Source of the DNA: Bacteroidota bacterium
GTDB lineage: Bacteria; Bacteroidota; Bacteroidia; AKYH767-A; OLB10
Direction: 5' to 3'
NCBI GenBank assembly: GCA_023251535.1
Contig: JAHEYP010000008.1
Span: 36,519-100,518, forward strand
DNA: 64,000 nt
Made by a program: the position numbers and the translations under genes. Position 1 is the first letter of the stretch; each line of letters starts with the position of its first letter. Positions 1 to 9,448 of this stretch are shown here, in pieces. The notes beneath the pieces were generated by a model. That model saw only the letters and a list, made by a program, of their open reading frames with translations. It did no database searches and was not told where the DNA came from.

Positions 1-2
1 AC

Positions 3-713
3 ATGCAACGAGTAATGGAAATCGCGAATGCTCACAACTTATACGTGATTGAAGATACTGCTCAAGCTATTGGCGCCGATTATACTATGGCAAACGGCAT
101 CACTTACAAAGCTGGAACTATCGGTACTATTGGAACTACATCGTTCTTCCCATCGAAAAACTTGGGATGCATGGGCGATGGAGGAGCAATTTTCACGAAT
201 GACGATCAGTTGGCATCGAGAATCCGCATGATAGCCAATCACGGACAATCGGTCCAATATCATCACGATGACATTGGAGTAAATTCACGTTTAGATAGCA
301 TGCAAGCAGCTATATTGAGAGTGAAATTGCCTCATTTGAACGACTATTGCAAAGCCCGTCAATATGCGGCGGCTTACTATGATAAAGCATTTGCCAATAA
401 CCCAAAAGTGAAAACTCCTGGAAGTATGGCGAACTCAACTCACGTATTCCACCAATATACTTTGGTGCTAAACGGGGTTTCGAGAACAGCATTAAGAGAG
501 CATCTCGAGAAAAAAGGCATTCCGAGCATGATCTACTACCCTATTCCTTTGCACATGCAAAAAGCCTATACCGATCCACGCTACAAACATGGCGACTTCC
601 CAGTAACAGAACAGCTTTGTGATCACGTAATTTCATTACCAATGCACACTGAAATGTCTGACGAAGATTTAGCTTATATCGTAGGATCTGTATTAGAGTT
701 CATTAATAAGTAA
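3..713 (+). CDS. wbpE: DegT/DnrJ/EryC1/StrS PLP aminotransferase, 5'-truncated (WbpE/WlbC-like)
   Basis: C-terminal two thirds of a sugar aminotransferase; the reading frame runs off the left edge, so the listed start is an internal Met, not the true one. The PLP-binding lysine is visible in SFFPSKNLG (Lys52 of the visible part), followed by GDGGAIF and the family's N-terminal-arm and small-domain features (HVFHQYTL, YYPIPLHMQ). Family role: transfer of an amino group from glutamate to a keto-sugar nucleotide in the cytoplasm. The WbpD-, WbpB- and WbpA-type genes downstream suggest it makes UDP-GlcNAc(3NH2)A from the 3-keto sugar. The family assignment is firm; the exact substrate is inferred from neighbours. 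Confidence 0.85.
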   Translation: MQRVMEIANAHNLYVIEDTAQAIGADYTMANGITYKAGTIGTIGTTSFFPSKNLGCMGDGGAIFTNDDQLASRIRMIANHGQSVQYHHDDIGVNSRLDSMQAAILRVKLPHLNDYCKARQYAAAYYDKAFANNPKVKTPGSMANSTHVFHQYTLVLNGVSRTALREHLEKKGIPSMIYYPIPLHMQKAYTDPRYKHGDFPVTEQLCDHVISLPMHTEMSDEDLAYIVGSVLEFINK

Positions 714-785
714 ACAGATATGGATGAAACCCTTTATTAATTTTCGAGTATAAAGGATCATTAAATATCTCAAAAACGAAAGCAT

Positions 786-2117
786 ATGAATATTGCAGTA
801 GTAGGTACAGGATATGTAGGCCTTGTAACCGGAACTTGTTTCGCTGAGATGGGAAACCATGTCACTTGCGTTGATATCGACGCGAACAAAGTAGAACGTA
901 TGCGTAACGGAAAAATTCCGATTTACGAACCCCATCTTGATGTATTGTTCGAAAGAAACATCAAACAGGGACGTTTGCAATTCACAACAAACTTAGAAGA
1001 AGCGATTGCCGATGCATCGATTATCTTCTTGGCATTACCAACGCCTCCGGGTGAAGATGGTTCTGCCGACTTATCTTACGTATTAGGTGTTGCCAACAAC
1101 CTTGGTCGCTTAATTAAAGATTACAAAATCGTAATTAATAAGAGCACTGTGCCTGTAGGAACAGCTGAAAAAGTACGCGAAGCGATTGCTAAAAACGCTA
1201 CAGTACATTTCGACGTGATTTCTAATCCAGAGTTCTTACGTGAAGGATTTGCTGTGGATGATTTCATGAAACCGGATCGTGTAGTTATCGGAACGAAGAG
1301 CGAAAAAGCGAAAAAGGTCATGAGTGATCTTTATGCTCCGTTTGTTCGTCAGGGTAACCCTATCTACTTCATGGATGAACGTTCAGCAGAATTAACTAAG
1401 TATGCAGCTAATGCATTCTTAGCAACGAAAATTACATTCATGAATGAAATCGCTAACCTATGCGAAAAAGTAGGAGCTAATGTTGATGCAGTACGTATCG
1501 GTATCGGCTCTGACTCGCGTATCGGTAAGCGTTTCTTATTTGCCGGTATCGGTTATGGTGGAAGTTGCTTCCCTAAAGACGTTCAGGCATTATACAGAAC
1601 ATCTCAAGACTACAAATACGACTTTAAAATTTTATCGTCGGTAATGGAAGTTAATGAGATCCAGAAAACTGTAATGGTTGAAAAATTACGTCAACATTTT
1701 GATGGCAACTTAGAAGGGAAAAAATTCGCTGTTTGGGGATTGGCATTCAAACCTGATACTGATGATATTCGCGAGGCTCCAGCATTGTATATTATCCGTG
1801 ACCTTATTGCAGCAGGTGCTTCTGTTAGCGCATTTGACCCTGAAGCAATGGAGAACGTTAAACGTACAATCGGTGAAGTGATCCATTACGCTAATGATCC
1901 TTATGAAGCAGTTCAAGATGCAGATGCATTATTGATTGCTACAGAATGGTCGCTATTCAGAACTCCTGACTTCGATAAGATGAAGGAAACAATGAAAGGC
2001 AAAGTGATCTTCGACGGACGTAATCTATATGACTTACAAAGAATGGCTGAAATGGGATTCCATTATAACAGCATCGGACGCGAAGTCGTTTCTCCTCAGA
2101 TACCAGCATTTTTATAA
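786..2117 (+). CDS. ugd: UDP-glucose 6-dehydrogenase
   Basis: Oxidises UDP-glucose to UDP-glucuronate with 2 NAD+ in the cytoplasm. At 443 residues it is a normal bacterial length. It begins with the Rossmann NAD motif GTGYVG, carries the middle-domain helix region ([17 protein letters not shown]), and has the catalytic cysteine in [11 protein letters not shown] (Cys261). The C-terminal UDP-binding domain starts with the [17 protein letters not shown] motif. The next gene (UDP-glucuronate decarboxylase) begins 8 bases after the stop, so the two are almost certainly co-transcribed and sequential in a pathway. The assignment to UDP-glucose rather than a HexNAc substrate rests on overall similarity to the Ugd subgroup and on this partner. 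Confidence 0.95.
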   Translation: MNIAVVGTGYVGLVTGTCFAEMGNHVTCVDIDANKVERMRNGKIPIYEPHLDVLFERNIKQGRLQFTTNLEEAIADASIIFLALPTPPGEDGSADLSYVLGVANNLGRLIKDYKIVINKSTVPVGTAEKVREAIAKNATVHFDVISNPEFLREGFAVDDFMKPDRVVIGTKSEKAKKVMSDLYAPFVRQGNPIYFMDERSAELTKYAANAFLATKITFMNEIANLCEKVGANVDAVRIGIGSDSRIGKRFLFAGIGYGGSCFPKDVQALYRTSQDYKYDFKILSSVMEVNEIQKTVMVEKLRQHFDGNLEGKKFAVWGLAFKPDTDDIREAPALYIIRDLIAAGASVSAFDPEAMENVKRTIGEVIHYANDPYEAVQDADALLIATEWSLFRTPDFDKMKETMKGKVIFDGRNLYDLQRMAEMGFHYNSIGREVVSPQIPAFL

Positions 2118-2125
2118 TATCCGTT

Positions 2126-3100
2126 ATGTCAAATAAACGTGTTTTAATTACCGGTGCCGCAGGATTCCTCGGGTCTCACCTTTGCGATCGCTTCATCAAA
2201 GAAGGATACGATGTTGTGGGAATGGATAACCTGATTACTGGTGACCTTCGTAACATCGAGCATCTAATGAAACTCAAACAATTTGAGTTCTATCATCATG
2301 ATGTTAGTAAATTCGTATTCGTTCCAGGACGCATCGATTATATTCTACATTTCGCTTCGCCTGCAAGCCCAATCGATTATTTGAAAATTCCGATTCAAAC
2401 TTTAAAAGTAGGATCGTTAGGAACTCATAATCTGTTAGGATTTGCGAAAGCAAAAAATGCGAGAATATTGGTGGCCTCAACGAGCGAAGTATATGGCGAC
2501 CCTAATGTACACCCTCAAACTGAGGACTACTGGGGGAATGTGAATCCTATCGGACCTCGCGGCGTATACGACGAAGCTAAACGTTTCCAAGAAGCTATAA
2601 CAATGGCTTACCATACTTACCATAAATTAGAAACACGTATTGTGCGTATTTTTAATACTTATGGTCCTAGAATGCGACTAAACGACGGACGTGTATTACC
2701 TGCGTTCATCGGACAAGCATTACGTGGCGAAGACTTAACAGTTTTCGGAGATGGAAGTCAAACACGCTCATTCTGCTATGTAGATGATTTGATTGAAGGA
2801 ATTTACCGTTTACTAATGAGCGACTATGCTTATCCTGTGAACATCGGTAACCCAGCAGAAATCACTATTCGCGAATTTGGCGAAGAGATTATTAAACTAA
2901 CAGGAACCAGTCAAGAACTTATCTGCAAACCACTTCCGCAAGACGACCCTAAACAACGTCGCCCGGACATCACAAAAGCAAGAGAAATTCTGGGATGGGA
3001 ACCTAAAATATCGAGAGCTGAAGGATTAAAATTAACTTATGATTATTTCAAAAGTTTACCATCAGAAGAACTCTATAAAACTGCACATCGCTTTGAGTAA
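2126..3100 (+). CDS. UDP-glucuronate decarboxylase (UDP-xylose synthase), extended SDR
   Basis: Extended short-chain dehydrogenase of 324 residues. The N-terminal motif [16 protein letters not shown] binds [11 protein letters not shown] lies around the active-site serine/threonine, and the catalytic YxxxK is YDEAK (Tyr148, Lys152). Features such as [11 protein letters not shown] and [12 protein letters not shown] are characteristic of the UXS family, which decarboxylates UDP-glucuronate to UDP-xylose. It lies 8 bases downstream of ugd, which makes its substrate. A strong hairpin follows the stop. The UDP-4-keto-pentose (ArnA-like) alternative is less likely because there is no formyltransferase domain. 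Confidence 0.9.
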   Translation: MSNKRVLITGAAGFLGSHLCDRFIKEGYDVVGMDNLITGDLRNIEHLMKLKQFEFYHHDVSKFVFVPGRIDYILHFASPASPIDYLKIPIQTLKVGSLGTHNLLGFAKAKNARILVASTSEVYGDPNVHPQTEDYWGNVNPIGPRGVYDEAKRFQEAITMAYHTYHKLETRIVRIFNTYGPRMRLNDGRVLPAFIGQALRGEDLTVFGDGSQTRSFCYVDDLIEGIYRLLMSDYAYPVNIGNPAEITIREFGEEIIKLTGTSQELICKPLPQDDPKQRRPDITKAREILGWEPKISRAEGLKLTYDYFKSLPSEELYKTAHRFE

Positions 3101-3120
3101 TTATCAAAGAAAATAAAAAA

Positions 3121-3163
3121 CACAAAACACTGTCATCTTTCGGGTGACAGTGTTCTGTGTTTA
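3121..3163 (+). terminator. Rho-independent terminator after the ugd-uxs pair
   Basis: A 15-base stem (left arm cacaaaacactgtca, right arm tgacagtgttctgtg, one mismatch) with a 9-base loop is followed by ttt-rich sequence. A second, smaller inverted repeat (acttcttt / aaagaagt, 3183-3205) lies just before the next gene. Confidence 0.75.
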
Positions 3164-3226
3164 ATTAAAGTACTAAAAACCGACTTCTTTCTAACCAAAA
3201 GAAGTTTGGGTAAACCAAAATCAAGA

Positions 3227-3799
3227 ATGGAATATTCAGTTCATCCTTCTGCTATTGTTGACGAAGGATGTAAAATCGGCAAAGGCACTAAAATTTGGCA
3301 TTTTTCTCATATTATGCCCAATTGCGTGATCGGCGAAAATTGCAACATCGGTCAAAATGTGGTGGTATCACCTCAAGTAACATTAGGCAATAATGTGAAA
3401 GTTCAGAATAACGTTTCGATTTATACTGGCGTTATTTGCGAAGATGATGTTTTCTTAGGGCCAAGTATGGTTTTTACTAACGTAATGAATCCAAGAAGTG
3501 CAGTTAATCGTCGCGATCAATACCTAAAAACAACAGTAAAAAAAGGAGCATCTATCGGTGCTAATGCGACTATTGTTTGCGGACATGACATCGGTGCTTT
3601 TGCATTTATTGGTGCCGGTGCTGTTGTTACGAAGAACGTTCCTGACTATGCATTGGTTATCGGCAATCCTGCGCGTCAAACAGGATGGATGAGTGAATAC
3701 GGACATAAATTAAAATTCGACAATGAAGGATTTGCTGAATGCCCTGAAAGCCATCAACGATATCAATTAAAAAATAATATCGTAACCAAAATCGCTTAA
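3227..3799 (+). CDS. wbpD: UDP-3-amino sugar N-acetyltransferase, left-handed beta-helix (WbpD/WlbB-like)
   Basis: Hexapeptide-repeat acyltransferase; the whole protein is built of I/V-G-x-x-x-x repeats (for example [45 protein letters not shown]), which form the left-handed beta helix. Family members transfer acetyl from acetyl-CoA to the 3-amino group of UDP-GlcNAc(3NH2)A. I chose the ATG at 3227 (MEYSVHPSA) over the ORF-track TTG at 3206 because homologues begin there and this gives 191 residues, the usual WbpD length. The stop is 2 bases before the next gene, an oxidoreductase of the same pathway. Confidence 0.88.
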   Translation: MEYSVHPSAIVDEGCKIGKGTKIWHFSHIMPNCVIGENCNIGQNVVVSPQVTLGNNVKVQNNVSIYTGVICEDDVFLGPSMVFTNVMNPRSAVNRRDQYLKTTVKKGASIGANATIVCGHDIGAFAFIGAGAVVTKNVPDYALVIGNPARQTGWMSEYGHKLKFDNEGFAECPESHQRYQLKNNIVTKIA

Positions 3800-3801
3800 T
3801 C

Positions 3802-4863
3802 ATGTCGAATTACGAGAATAAAAAAATAAAATTCGCTGTAATCGGCAGCGGACATATCGGCAAGCGACACGCGGAAATGATTCGCAGAAACGACGAAGCC
3901 GAGTTAGTTGGATTGTGCGACATACGTCAGAAGAGCGAATGCGGATTAGATGCTTTCGAAGGAGTTCCTTTCTTCAACTCAGCAGAAGAAATGCTGAAAG
4001 CAATTCCTGAAATCGATGTCGTGAATGTATGTTCTCCAAATGGATTACATGCTGAACATTCTCTTATTGCATTATCAAACCATAAGCATGTAGTTTGTGA
4101 AAAGCCAATGGCTATTACCAAAGCTGACTGCGAAAAAATTATTTACAAAGCACTTCAAGTATCACGCAATGTTTTCGGAGTAATGCAAAACCGTTACTCT
4201 CCTCCTTCTGCATGGCTTAAAAGTGTAATCGACCAAAAGAAAGTAGGCGATATCTATATGGTACAGCTAAACTGCTTCTGGAATCGCGATGAACGCTATT
4301 ACACAGGTAAAAACTGGAAAGGAAGCAGTGACCTCGATGGAGGAACATTATTCACTCAGTTCTCTCACTTTATCGATATCATGTATTGGGTATTCGGAGA
4401 TATTACCGACATCAACGGAGTATTTGCCGACTTCAACCACCAAAACAATACTTCATTTGAAGATTCAGGAATTGTGAATTTCAGATTCGTGAATGGAGGA
4501 ATGGGATGTATTAATTATTCAACATCTGTATACGACAAAAACCTTGAGAGCAGTATTACCGTAATAGGGAGTCAAGGATCCATCAAAGTGGGTGGACAGT
4601 ATATGAATGAAGTGGAATATTGCCACATCAAAGATTACGAAATGCCTGTATTACCGCCTGCAAATCCTGCGAACGACTATGGTCACTACAAAGGATCTGC
4701 TGCAAATCATCACTACATTATCGAAAATGTAATTGATGTATTAAAAGGAAGAAATATCATGACAACCAACGCTCTTGAAGGGCTTAAAGTTGTTGAAATT
4801 ATAGAACGCATTTACGCATTAAGAAAATTACAAAAACCGGAAATACGCTACAGCAATGTATAA
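3802..4863 (+). CDS. wbpB: Gfo/Idh/MocA family sugar-nucleotide oxidoreductase (WbpB/WlbA-like)
   Basis: NAD-dependent dehydrogenase of 353 residues. The Rossmann motif VIGSGHIGKRHAEM is at residues 13-26, the conserved EKPM (Lys101) follows the beta-sheet strand, and the active-site region reads QFSHFIDIMYW. In the Wbp/Wlb pathway this enzyme oxidises C3 of UDP-GlcNAcA to the 3-keto sugar that the aminotransferase then uses. The gene sits 2 bases after the acetyltransferase and overlaps the following dehydrogenase by 8 bases, which suggests translational coupling. The fold is certain; the substrate is inferred from context. Confidence 0.88.
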   Translation: MSNYENKKIKFAVIGSGHIGKRHAEMIRRNDEAELVGLCDIRQKSECGLDAFEGVPFFNSAEEMLKAIPEIDVVNVCSPNGLHAEHSLIALSNHKHVVCEKPMAITKADCEKIIYKALQVSRNVFGVMQNRYSPPSAWLKSVIDQKKVGDIYMVQLNCFWNRDERYYTGKNWKGSSDLDGGTLFTQFSHFIDIMYWVFGDITDINGVFADFNHQNNTSFEDSGIVNFRFVNGGMGCINYSTSVYDKNLESSITVIGSQGSIKVGGQYMNEVEYCHIKDYEMPVLPPANPANDYGHYKGSAANHHYIIENVIDVLKGRNIMTTNALEGLKVVEIIERIYALRKLQKPEIRYSNV

Positions 4864-6145
4864 TGAATTAATCAATAAGGAAAAGAAACTTGCAGTTATC
4901 GGCCTTGGCTATGTAGGCCTTCCTATCGCTTTGGAATTTGCGAAGAAAATTTCCGTTATCGGCTTCGACATCAACGCTGAACGTGTTGAGTTAATGAAAA
5001 ACAATATCGACCCAAGTGGTGAGCTCGACAGTAGCTGCTTTGAAGGATGCGATATTCAATTCACTGCTTCACTCGATGTTTTACGTGAAGCAAACTTTTT
5101 CATCGTAGCAGTACCTACTCCTATCGACGAACATAAATTACCTGATTTAAAGCCATTATTAGGAGCTACAAAATCTATTGCTGCGGCATTGAAAAAAGGC
5201 GACTATGTAGTGTATGAATCAACAGTATATCCAGGATGTACAGAAGAAGATTGTATTCCTGTTTTAGAAGAAATCACTGGACTAAAATTCAAAGAAGATT
5301 TCAAAGTAGGATATTCTCCTGAGCGTATTAATCCAGGCGATAAAGAACATACACTAGCGAAGATTACTAAAGTTGTTTCTGGCTGTGATGCCGAATCTGC
5401 TGATGAAATTGCGAAAGTGTATGAGATCGTTGTGCAAGCTGGTGTTTTCCGTGCATCATCAATTAAAGTTGCTGAAGCAGCTAAGATCATCGAGAACACT
5501 CAACGCGACGTGAACATCGCTTTAATGAATGAGCTTTCTATCATCTTCAATAAAATGGGCATTAACACTTATGAAGTGTTAGAAGCAGCAGGAACAAAAT
5601 GGAATTTCCTTCGCTTTATGCCAGGCTTAGTTGGTGGTCACTGTATTGGTGTTGATCCTTACTACTTAACGTATAAAGCGCAAGAAGTAGGATACCACGC
5701 TCAAGTGATTAACTCGGGCCGTTACGTGAACGACTCTATGGGATTCTATGTTGCTAAGCAAACAGTAAAAAAACTGATTGCAATGGGCAAAGACATCAGC
5801 AAGAGCCGAGTTTTAGTAATGGGAGCTACCTTTAAAGAAGATGTTGAAGATATCCGCAACTCAAAAGTTGTAGATGTAATCAACGAATTTAAATCGTACG
5901 GAGTTAACGTAGATGTAATTGATCCAAGAGCTAACAGCGAAGAGTTGAAGCACGAATACGGTTTTGAATTAGTACCTGAAGTGGGAAGCAATTACGATGC
6001 TATTGTTGTTGCTGTAAACCATAAAGAATATAAGTCATATACTGAAGCTGATTTCAAGAAATTAGCAGCTGAAAAAGCAATTCTTGTCGACTTAAAAGGT
6101 ATTCTAAGAGGAAAAATTAAAGATCTGACTTACTGGAGTCTGTAA
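4856..6145 (+). CDS. wbpA: Nucleotide-sugar 6-dehydrogenase, UDP-HexNAc type (WbpA/WbpO/TviB group)
   Basis: Second UDP-sugar dehydrogenase in the window, 429 residues and clearly different from Ugd. It opens with KLAVIGLGYVGLPIALEFA, has STVYPGCTEE in the middle domain, and its catalytic cysteine is in GGHCIGVDPYYL (Cys263). The GHCIGVDPYYL form is typical of UDP-GlcNAc/GalNAc/ManNAc dehydrogenases. With WbpB, WbpE and WbpD homologues adjacent, the expected reaction is UDP-GlcNAc to UDP-GlcNAcA, the first step of that pathway. UDP-GalNAc oxidation (WbpO/TviB) is the main alternative, particularly as a TviC/WbpP-like epimerase is encoded downstream. Confidence 0.88.
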   Translation: MYNELINKEKKLAVIGLGYVGLPIALEFAKKISVIGFDINAERVELMKNNIDPSGELDSSCFEGCDIQFTASLDVLREANFFIVAVPTPIDEHKLPDLKPLLGATKSIAAALKKGDYVVYESTVYPGCTEEDCIPVLEEITGLKFKEDFKVGYSPERINPGDKEHTLAKITKVVSGCDAESADEIAKVYEIVVQAGVFRASSIKVAEAAKIIENTQRDVNIALMNELSIIFNKMGINTYEVLEAAGTKWNFLRFMPGLVGGHCIGVDPYYLTYKAQEVGYHAQVINSGRYVNDSMGFYVAKQTVKKLIAMGKDISKSRVLVMGATFKEDVEDIRNSKVVDVINEFKSYGVNVDVIDPRANSEELKHEYGFELVPEVGSNYDAIVVAVNHKEYKSYTEADFKKLAAEKAILVDLKGILRGKIKDLTYWSL

Positions 6146-6193
6146 TTCGTAACGGATTTACGATTTCATCGTACAAGCTAAGAAAAACAAGCT

Positions 6194-7231
6194 ATGAACA
6201 CGAAGAAAAAAATTCTGGTAACCGGCGGAACAGGCTATATCGGCTCGCATACAGCCGTTGAATTAATCAATAAAGGTTTCGATGTATATATCATCGATAA
6301 TTTATCTAATTCACATGGCGAAGTAGTTGATTCCATAGAAAAAATCACCGGTACTCGTCCTTTCTTCGCAAACATTGACTTGAATAACAAAAGTGCAGTG
6401 AATGAATTTTTACGCGTCCATTCTATCGATGCAATTATTCATTTTGCTGCATTTAAAGCAGTAGGCGAAAGCGTTGAAAAGCCGCTCGAATACTACCGTA
6501 ATAATATCGGTTCTTTATTGAACTTATTAGAGCTTTGCAGAGAGCATAATATCAAGAATTTTGTTTTCTCTTCTTCTTGTTCTGTTTACGGTCAACCTGA
6601 CTACTTACCTATCGACGAATTCGCTGCAGTAAAACCAGCTCAATGTCCTTATGCGAATACTAAAAAAATTGGCGAAGACATTCTGAAGGACACTGCAAAA
6701 GTTGTAGATATCAATATTATTTCTCTTCGCTATTTTAATCCCGTAGGAGCTCATCCTACTGCAATGATTGGAGAATATCCTATCGGCGCTCCTCTTAACT
6801 TATTCCCGATCGTAACTCAAACTGCTATCGGCAAGAGGGAGAAAATGATGGTTTTCGGAACTGATTACGATACCGCTGACGGAAGTTGCATTCGCGATTA
6901 TATCCACGTTGTTGATGTTGCAATAGCGCATACAGTAGCTATCGAACGAATGCTAAATGGTCAGTCGAAAGATCGTTATGAATTATTTAACCTCGGAACA
7001 GGAAATGGTTTGTCGGTATTAGAAGTACTTAATGCTTTCGAAAAAATTACAGGAGTAAAAGTTAACTATCAACTTACCGACCGCCGTGCCGGTGACGTTG
7101 AGAAAGTATATGCAGATACATCATATGCAAATAAGGAATTAGGCTGGAAAACTACTCGTACTTTAGAAGACATGATTACGTCGGCTTGGGCATGGGAACA
7201 AGTTCTTCAAAAAAAATATGCTGAAGCTTAA
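6194..7231 (+). CDS. galE: UDP-glucose 4-epimerase
   Basis: Extended SDR of 345 residues that interconverts UDP-glucose and UDP-galactose (some members also act on the HexNAc forms). It has the NAD motif VTGGTGYIGSHTAVEL, FVFSSSCSVYG around the catalytic serine, and YANTK as the YxxxK pair (Tyr153, Lys157). GalE-specific sequence includes SLRYFNPVGAHP and DGSCIRDYIHVVDVA. It lies 48 bases after the WbpA-like gene and 31 bases before rfbB, on the same strand, so it is probably in the same transcription unit. Confidence 0.95.
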   Translation: MNTKKKILVTGGTGYIGSHTAVELINKGFDVYIIDNLSNSHGEVVDSIEKITGTRPFFANIDLNNKSAVNEFLRVHSIDAIIHFAAFKAVGESVEKPLEYYRNNIGSLLNLLELCREHNIKNFVFSSSCSVYGQPDYLPIDEFAAVKPAQCPYANTKKIGEDILKDTAKVVDINIISLRYFNPVGAHPTAMIGEYPIGAPLNLFPIVTQTAIGKREKMMVFGTDYDTADGSCIRDYIHVVDVAIAHTVAIERMLNGQSKDRYELFNLGTGNGLSVLEVLNAFEKITGVKVNYQLTDRRAGDVEKVYADTSYANKELGWKTTRTLEDMITSAWAWEQVLQKKYAEA

Positions 7232-7262
7232 TTGTAAATAAGTATCTCTAAAAATCTACACC

Positions 7263-8315
7263 ATGAAAAATATTCTGGTAACCGGTGGAGCCGGTTTTAT
7301 TGGTTCACATGTAGTGCGACGTTTAGTCAGTAATTACCCCGAATATCATATCGTTAACCTCGACGTATTAACGTACGCTGGTAACCTCGCAAATCTTCGC
7401 GATATCGAAAACCGTTCGAACTATACTTTCGTTCGTGCCGATATCACCGACGCTAATGCTATGCAAGAGTTGTTTGCGAAATATCAATTTGAAGGTGTTA
7501 TTCATCTTGCTGCCGAATCGCATGTCGACAGAAGTATTTCTAACCCGATGGAGTTCATCATGACTAACATCGTTGGAACAGTAGTGCTTTTAAATGCCGC
7601 TCGCGAATGCTGGAAAGGCAATATGGAAGGAAAGCGTTTTTATCATGTGAGTACCGATGAAGTTTATGGCTCATTAGGCGAAACAGGATACTTTACCGAA
7701 GAAACTCGCTATGATCCTCATAGTCCCTATTCATCTTCTAAAGCAAGCTCCGATCACCTCGTAAGAGCTTACCACGATACTTACGGATTGCCAATTGTAA
7801 TTTCGAACTGCTCTAACAACTACGGATCATTTCAATTTCCAGAGAAATTAATTCCTTTGGCCATTAACAATATCCGCCAAGGAAAGAATATTCCGGTTTA
7901 TGGTAAGGGTGAAAATATTCGCGATTGGTTGTTTGTAGAAGATCATGCCGTTGCGATTGATGTTATTTACCATTATGGTAAAAATGGCGATACTTACAAT
8001 GTAGGAGGACATAATGAGTGGAAAAACATTGACCTTATTCACCTGCTTTGCAAAATTATGGATCGTAAGCTGGATCGTCCAGAAGGAACTTCAGTTGGCC
8101 TAATCACTTACGTAAAAGACCGTGCAGGCCACGATTTACGCTATGCCATTGACTCTGGTAAACTACAACGCGAACTAGGCTGGAAACCTTCACTTCAGTT
8201 TGAAGAAGGCCTCGAAAAGACAGTTGATTGGTATCTCGCCAACCAAAAATGGATGGATGAAGTAACGTCGGGCGACTACAAAAACTACTACGAGCGTCAG
8301 TATCAGCTTCGTTAA
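7263..8315 (+). CDS. rfbB: dTDP-glucose 4,6-dehydratase
   Basis: Makes dTDP-4-keto-6-deoxyglucose, the precursor of rhamnose and many amino-deoxysugars. The protein is 350 residues, with VTGGAGFIGSHVVRRL at the N terminus, the RfbB signature NLDVLTYAGNLANL, HVSTDEVYG containing the Thr-Asp-Glu catalytic triplet, and YSSSK (Tyr156, Lys160). NNYGSFQFPEKLIPL is also diagnostic. No RfbA, RfbC or RfbD gene follows, so the rest of the branch must be encoded elsewhere. A hairpin terminator follows the stop. Confidence 0.96.
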   Translation: MKNILVTGGAGFIGSHVVRRLVSNYPEYHIVNLDVLTYAGNLANLRDIENRSNYTFVRADITDANAMQELFAKYQFEGVIHLAAESHVDRSISNPMEFIMTNIVGTVVLLNAARECWKGNMEGKRFYHVSTDEVYGSLGETGYFTEETRYDPHSPYSSSKASSDHLVRAYHDTYGLPIVISNCSNNYGSFQFPEKLIPLAINNIRQGKNIPVYGKGENIRDWLFVEDHAVAIDVIYHYGKNGDTYNVGGHNEWKNIDLIHLLCKIMDRKLDRPEGTSVGLITYVKDRAGHDLRYAIDSGKLQRELGWKPSLQFEEGLEKTVDWYLANQKWMDEVTSGDYKNYYERQYQLR

Positions 8316-8336
8316 AAAACAGATAAATACCTCATA

Positions 8337-8363
8337 AAAGCCGTTGAATATCAGCGGCTTTTT
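8337..8363 (+). terminator. Rho-independent terminator after rfbB
   Basis: aaagccgttg pairs with cagcggcttt (one G-T wobble) around a short A/T loop and runs into tttttc. It separates the galE-rfbB genes from the next epimerase, which starts 75 bases later. Confidence 0.75.
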
Positions 8364-8437
8364 CTATTTTAGCTTACGGTAAACGGACATTAGGTAGTTC
8401 AATACCGAAACCGTAAATTTGCCATTCTTATTTCGTT

Positions 8438-9448
8438 ATGTCTACTACTTCCGTTTACGATAAAGCCTATCACAATTCATCCATTGCTAATGCCTCGATC
8501 CTGGTAACAGGGGGCGCAGGATTTATCGGCTCTAACCTAGTTACTTACTTGCTCGAACATGGAGCGAAAAAAGTGCGAGTGCTCGATAACTTGAGCAACG
8601 GCTTTCTTCGTAACATCGAACCGTTTCGTAATAATCCTGCTTTCGAATTCATTGAAGGTGATATTACCAAACCAGAAGATTGTAAACGTGCTTGTGAAGG
8701 CATCGACTTAATTTCGCACCAAGCAGCCTTGGGTTCTGTTCCTCGTTCAATAAAAAATCCTTTAGCAACTAGTGAAGCAAACACAACAGGATTCTTGAAT
8801 ATTCTGTTAGCTGCTCGTGATGCTGGAGTTAAAAGATTTGTTTATGCTAGCTCGAGTTCTGTTTATGGTGATGCTACTGAATCACCGAAAATTGAAGGAA
8901 GATTAGGAAATCCGTTGTCTCCTTATGCTGTATCGAAACTCACTAATGAACTTTACGCAAAAGTGTTTGCAATGCATTACGGAATGGAAATTATCGGATT
9001 ACGTTACTTCAATGTATTTGGTCCGAATCAAGATCCTAATGGCCCATACGCAGCTGCAATTCCTCTCTTCATGAATTCATTGCTGTTCGGAAAAGATGCG
9101 GTGATTTATGGTGATGGCGGACAAACACGTGATTTTACTTTCGTAGAAAATGCAGTTCAAGCAAATGTTCGTGCATTATTCACAGAAAATAAAGAAGCAC
9201 TCAATAAAGTATATAATGTTGCCGTTGGAGAAGCAGTATCGGTGAATGATCTGTATGAAACTATTGCGGGCATCGCAGGATCGAATAAACGTCCGGAGTA
9301 TGTACCCGAAAGAAAAGGTGACATTAAAAATTCATTGGCAGATATTTCACAGGCGAAAAACTTATTAGGCTACGATCCACGCTACAAAATCCGCGAAGGA
9401 TTACAAGTAACGGTAACGTGGTTCCGAAAAGCGTACGAAAATGCTTAA
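8438..9448 (+). CDS. NAD-dependent sugar epimerase, WbpP/TviC-like extended SDR
   Basis: 336-residue extended SDR. It shows VTGGAGFIGSNLV, the HQAALGSVPRSI segment typical of the UDP-HexNAc 4-epimerase group (WbpP, TviC, WbgU), YASSSSVYGD, and the catalytic YAVSK (Tyr163, Lys167). GLRYFNVFGPNQDP and GDGGQTRDFTFV complete the subgroup pattern. The likely reaction is C4 epimerisation of UDP-GlcNAc or UDP-GlcNAcA. Its last 8 bases overlap the PHP phosphatase gene, which indicates coupled translation. Substrate choice between GlcNAc and GlcNAcA cannot be made from the sequence by eye. Confidence 0.85.
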   Translation: MSTTSVYDKAYHNSSIANASILVTGGAGFIGSNLVTYLLEHGAKKVRVLDNLSNGFLRNIEPFRNNPAFEFIEGDITKPEDCKRACEGIDLISHQAALGSVPRSIKNPLATSEANTTGFLNILLAARDAGVKRFVYASSSSVYGDATESPKIEGRLGNPLSPYAVSKLTNELYAKVFAMHYGMEIIGLRYFNVFGPNQDPNGPYAAAIPLFMNSLLFGKDAVIYGDGGQTRDFTFVENAVQANVRALFTENKEALNKVYNVAVGEAVSVNDLYETIAGIAGSNKRPEYVPERKGDIKNSLADISQAKNLLGYDPRYKIREGLQVTVTWFRKAYENA

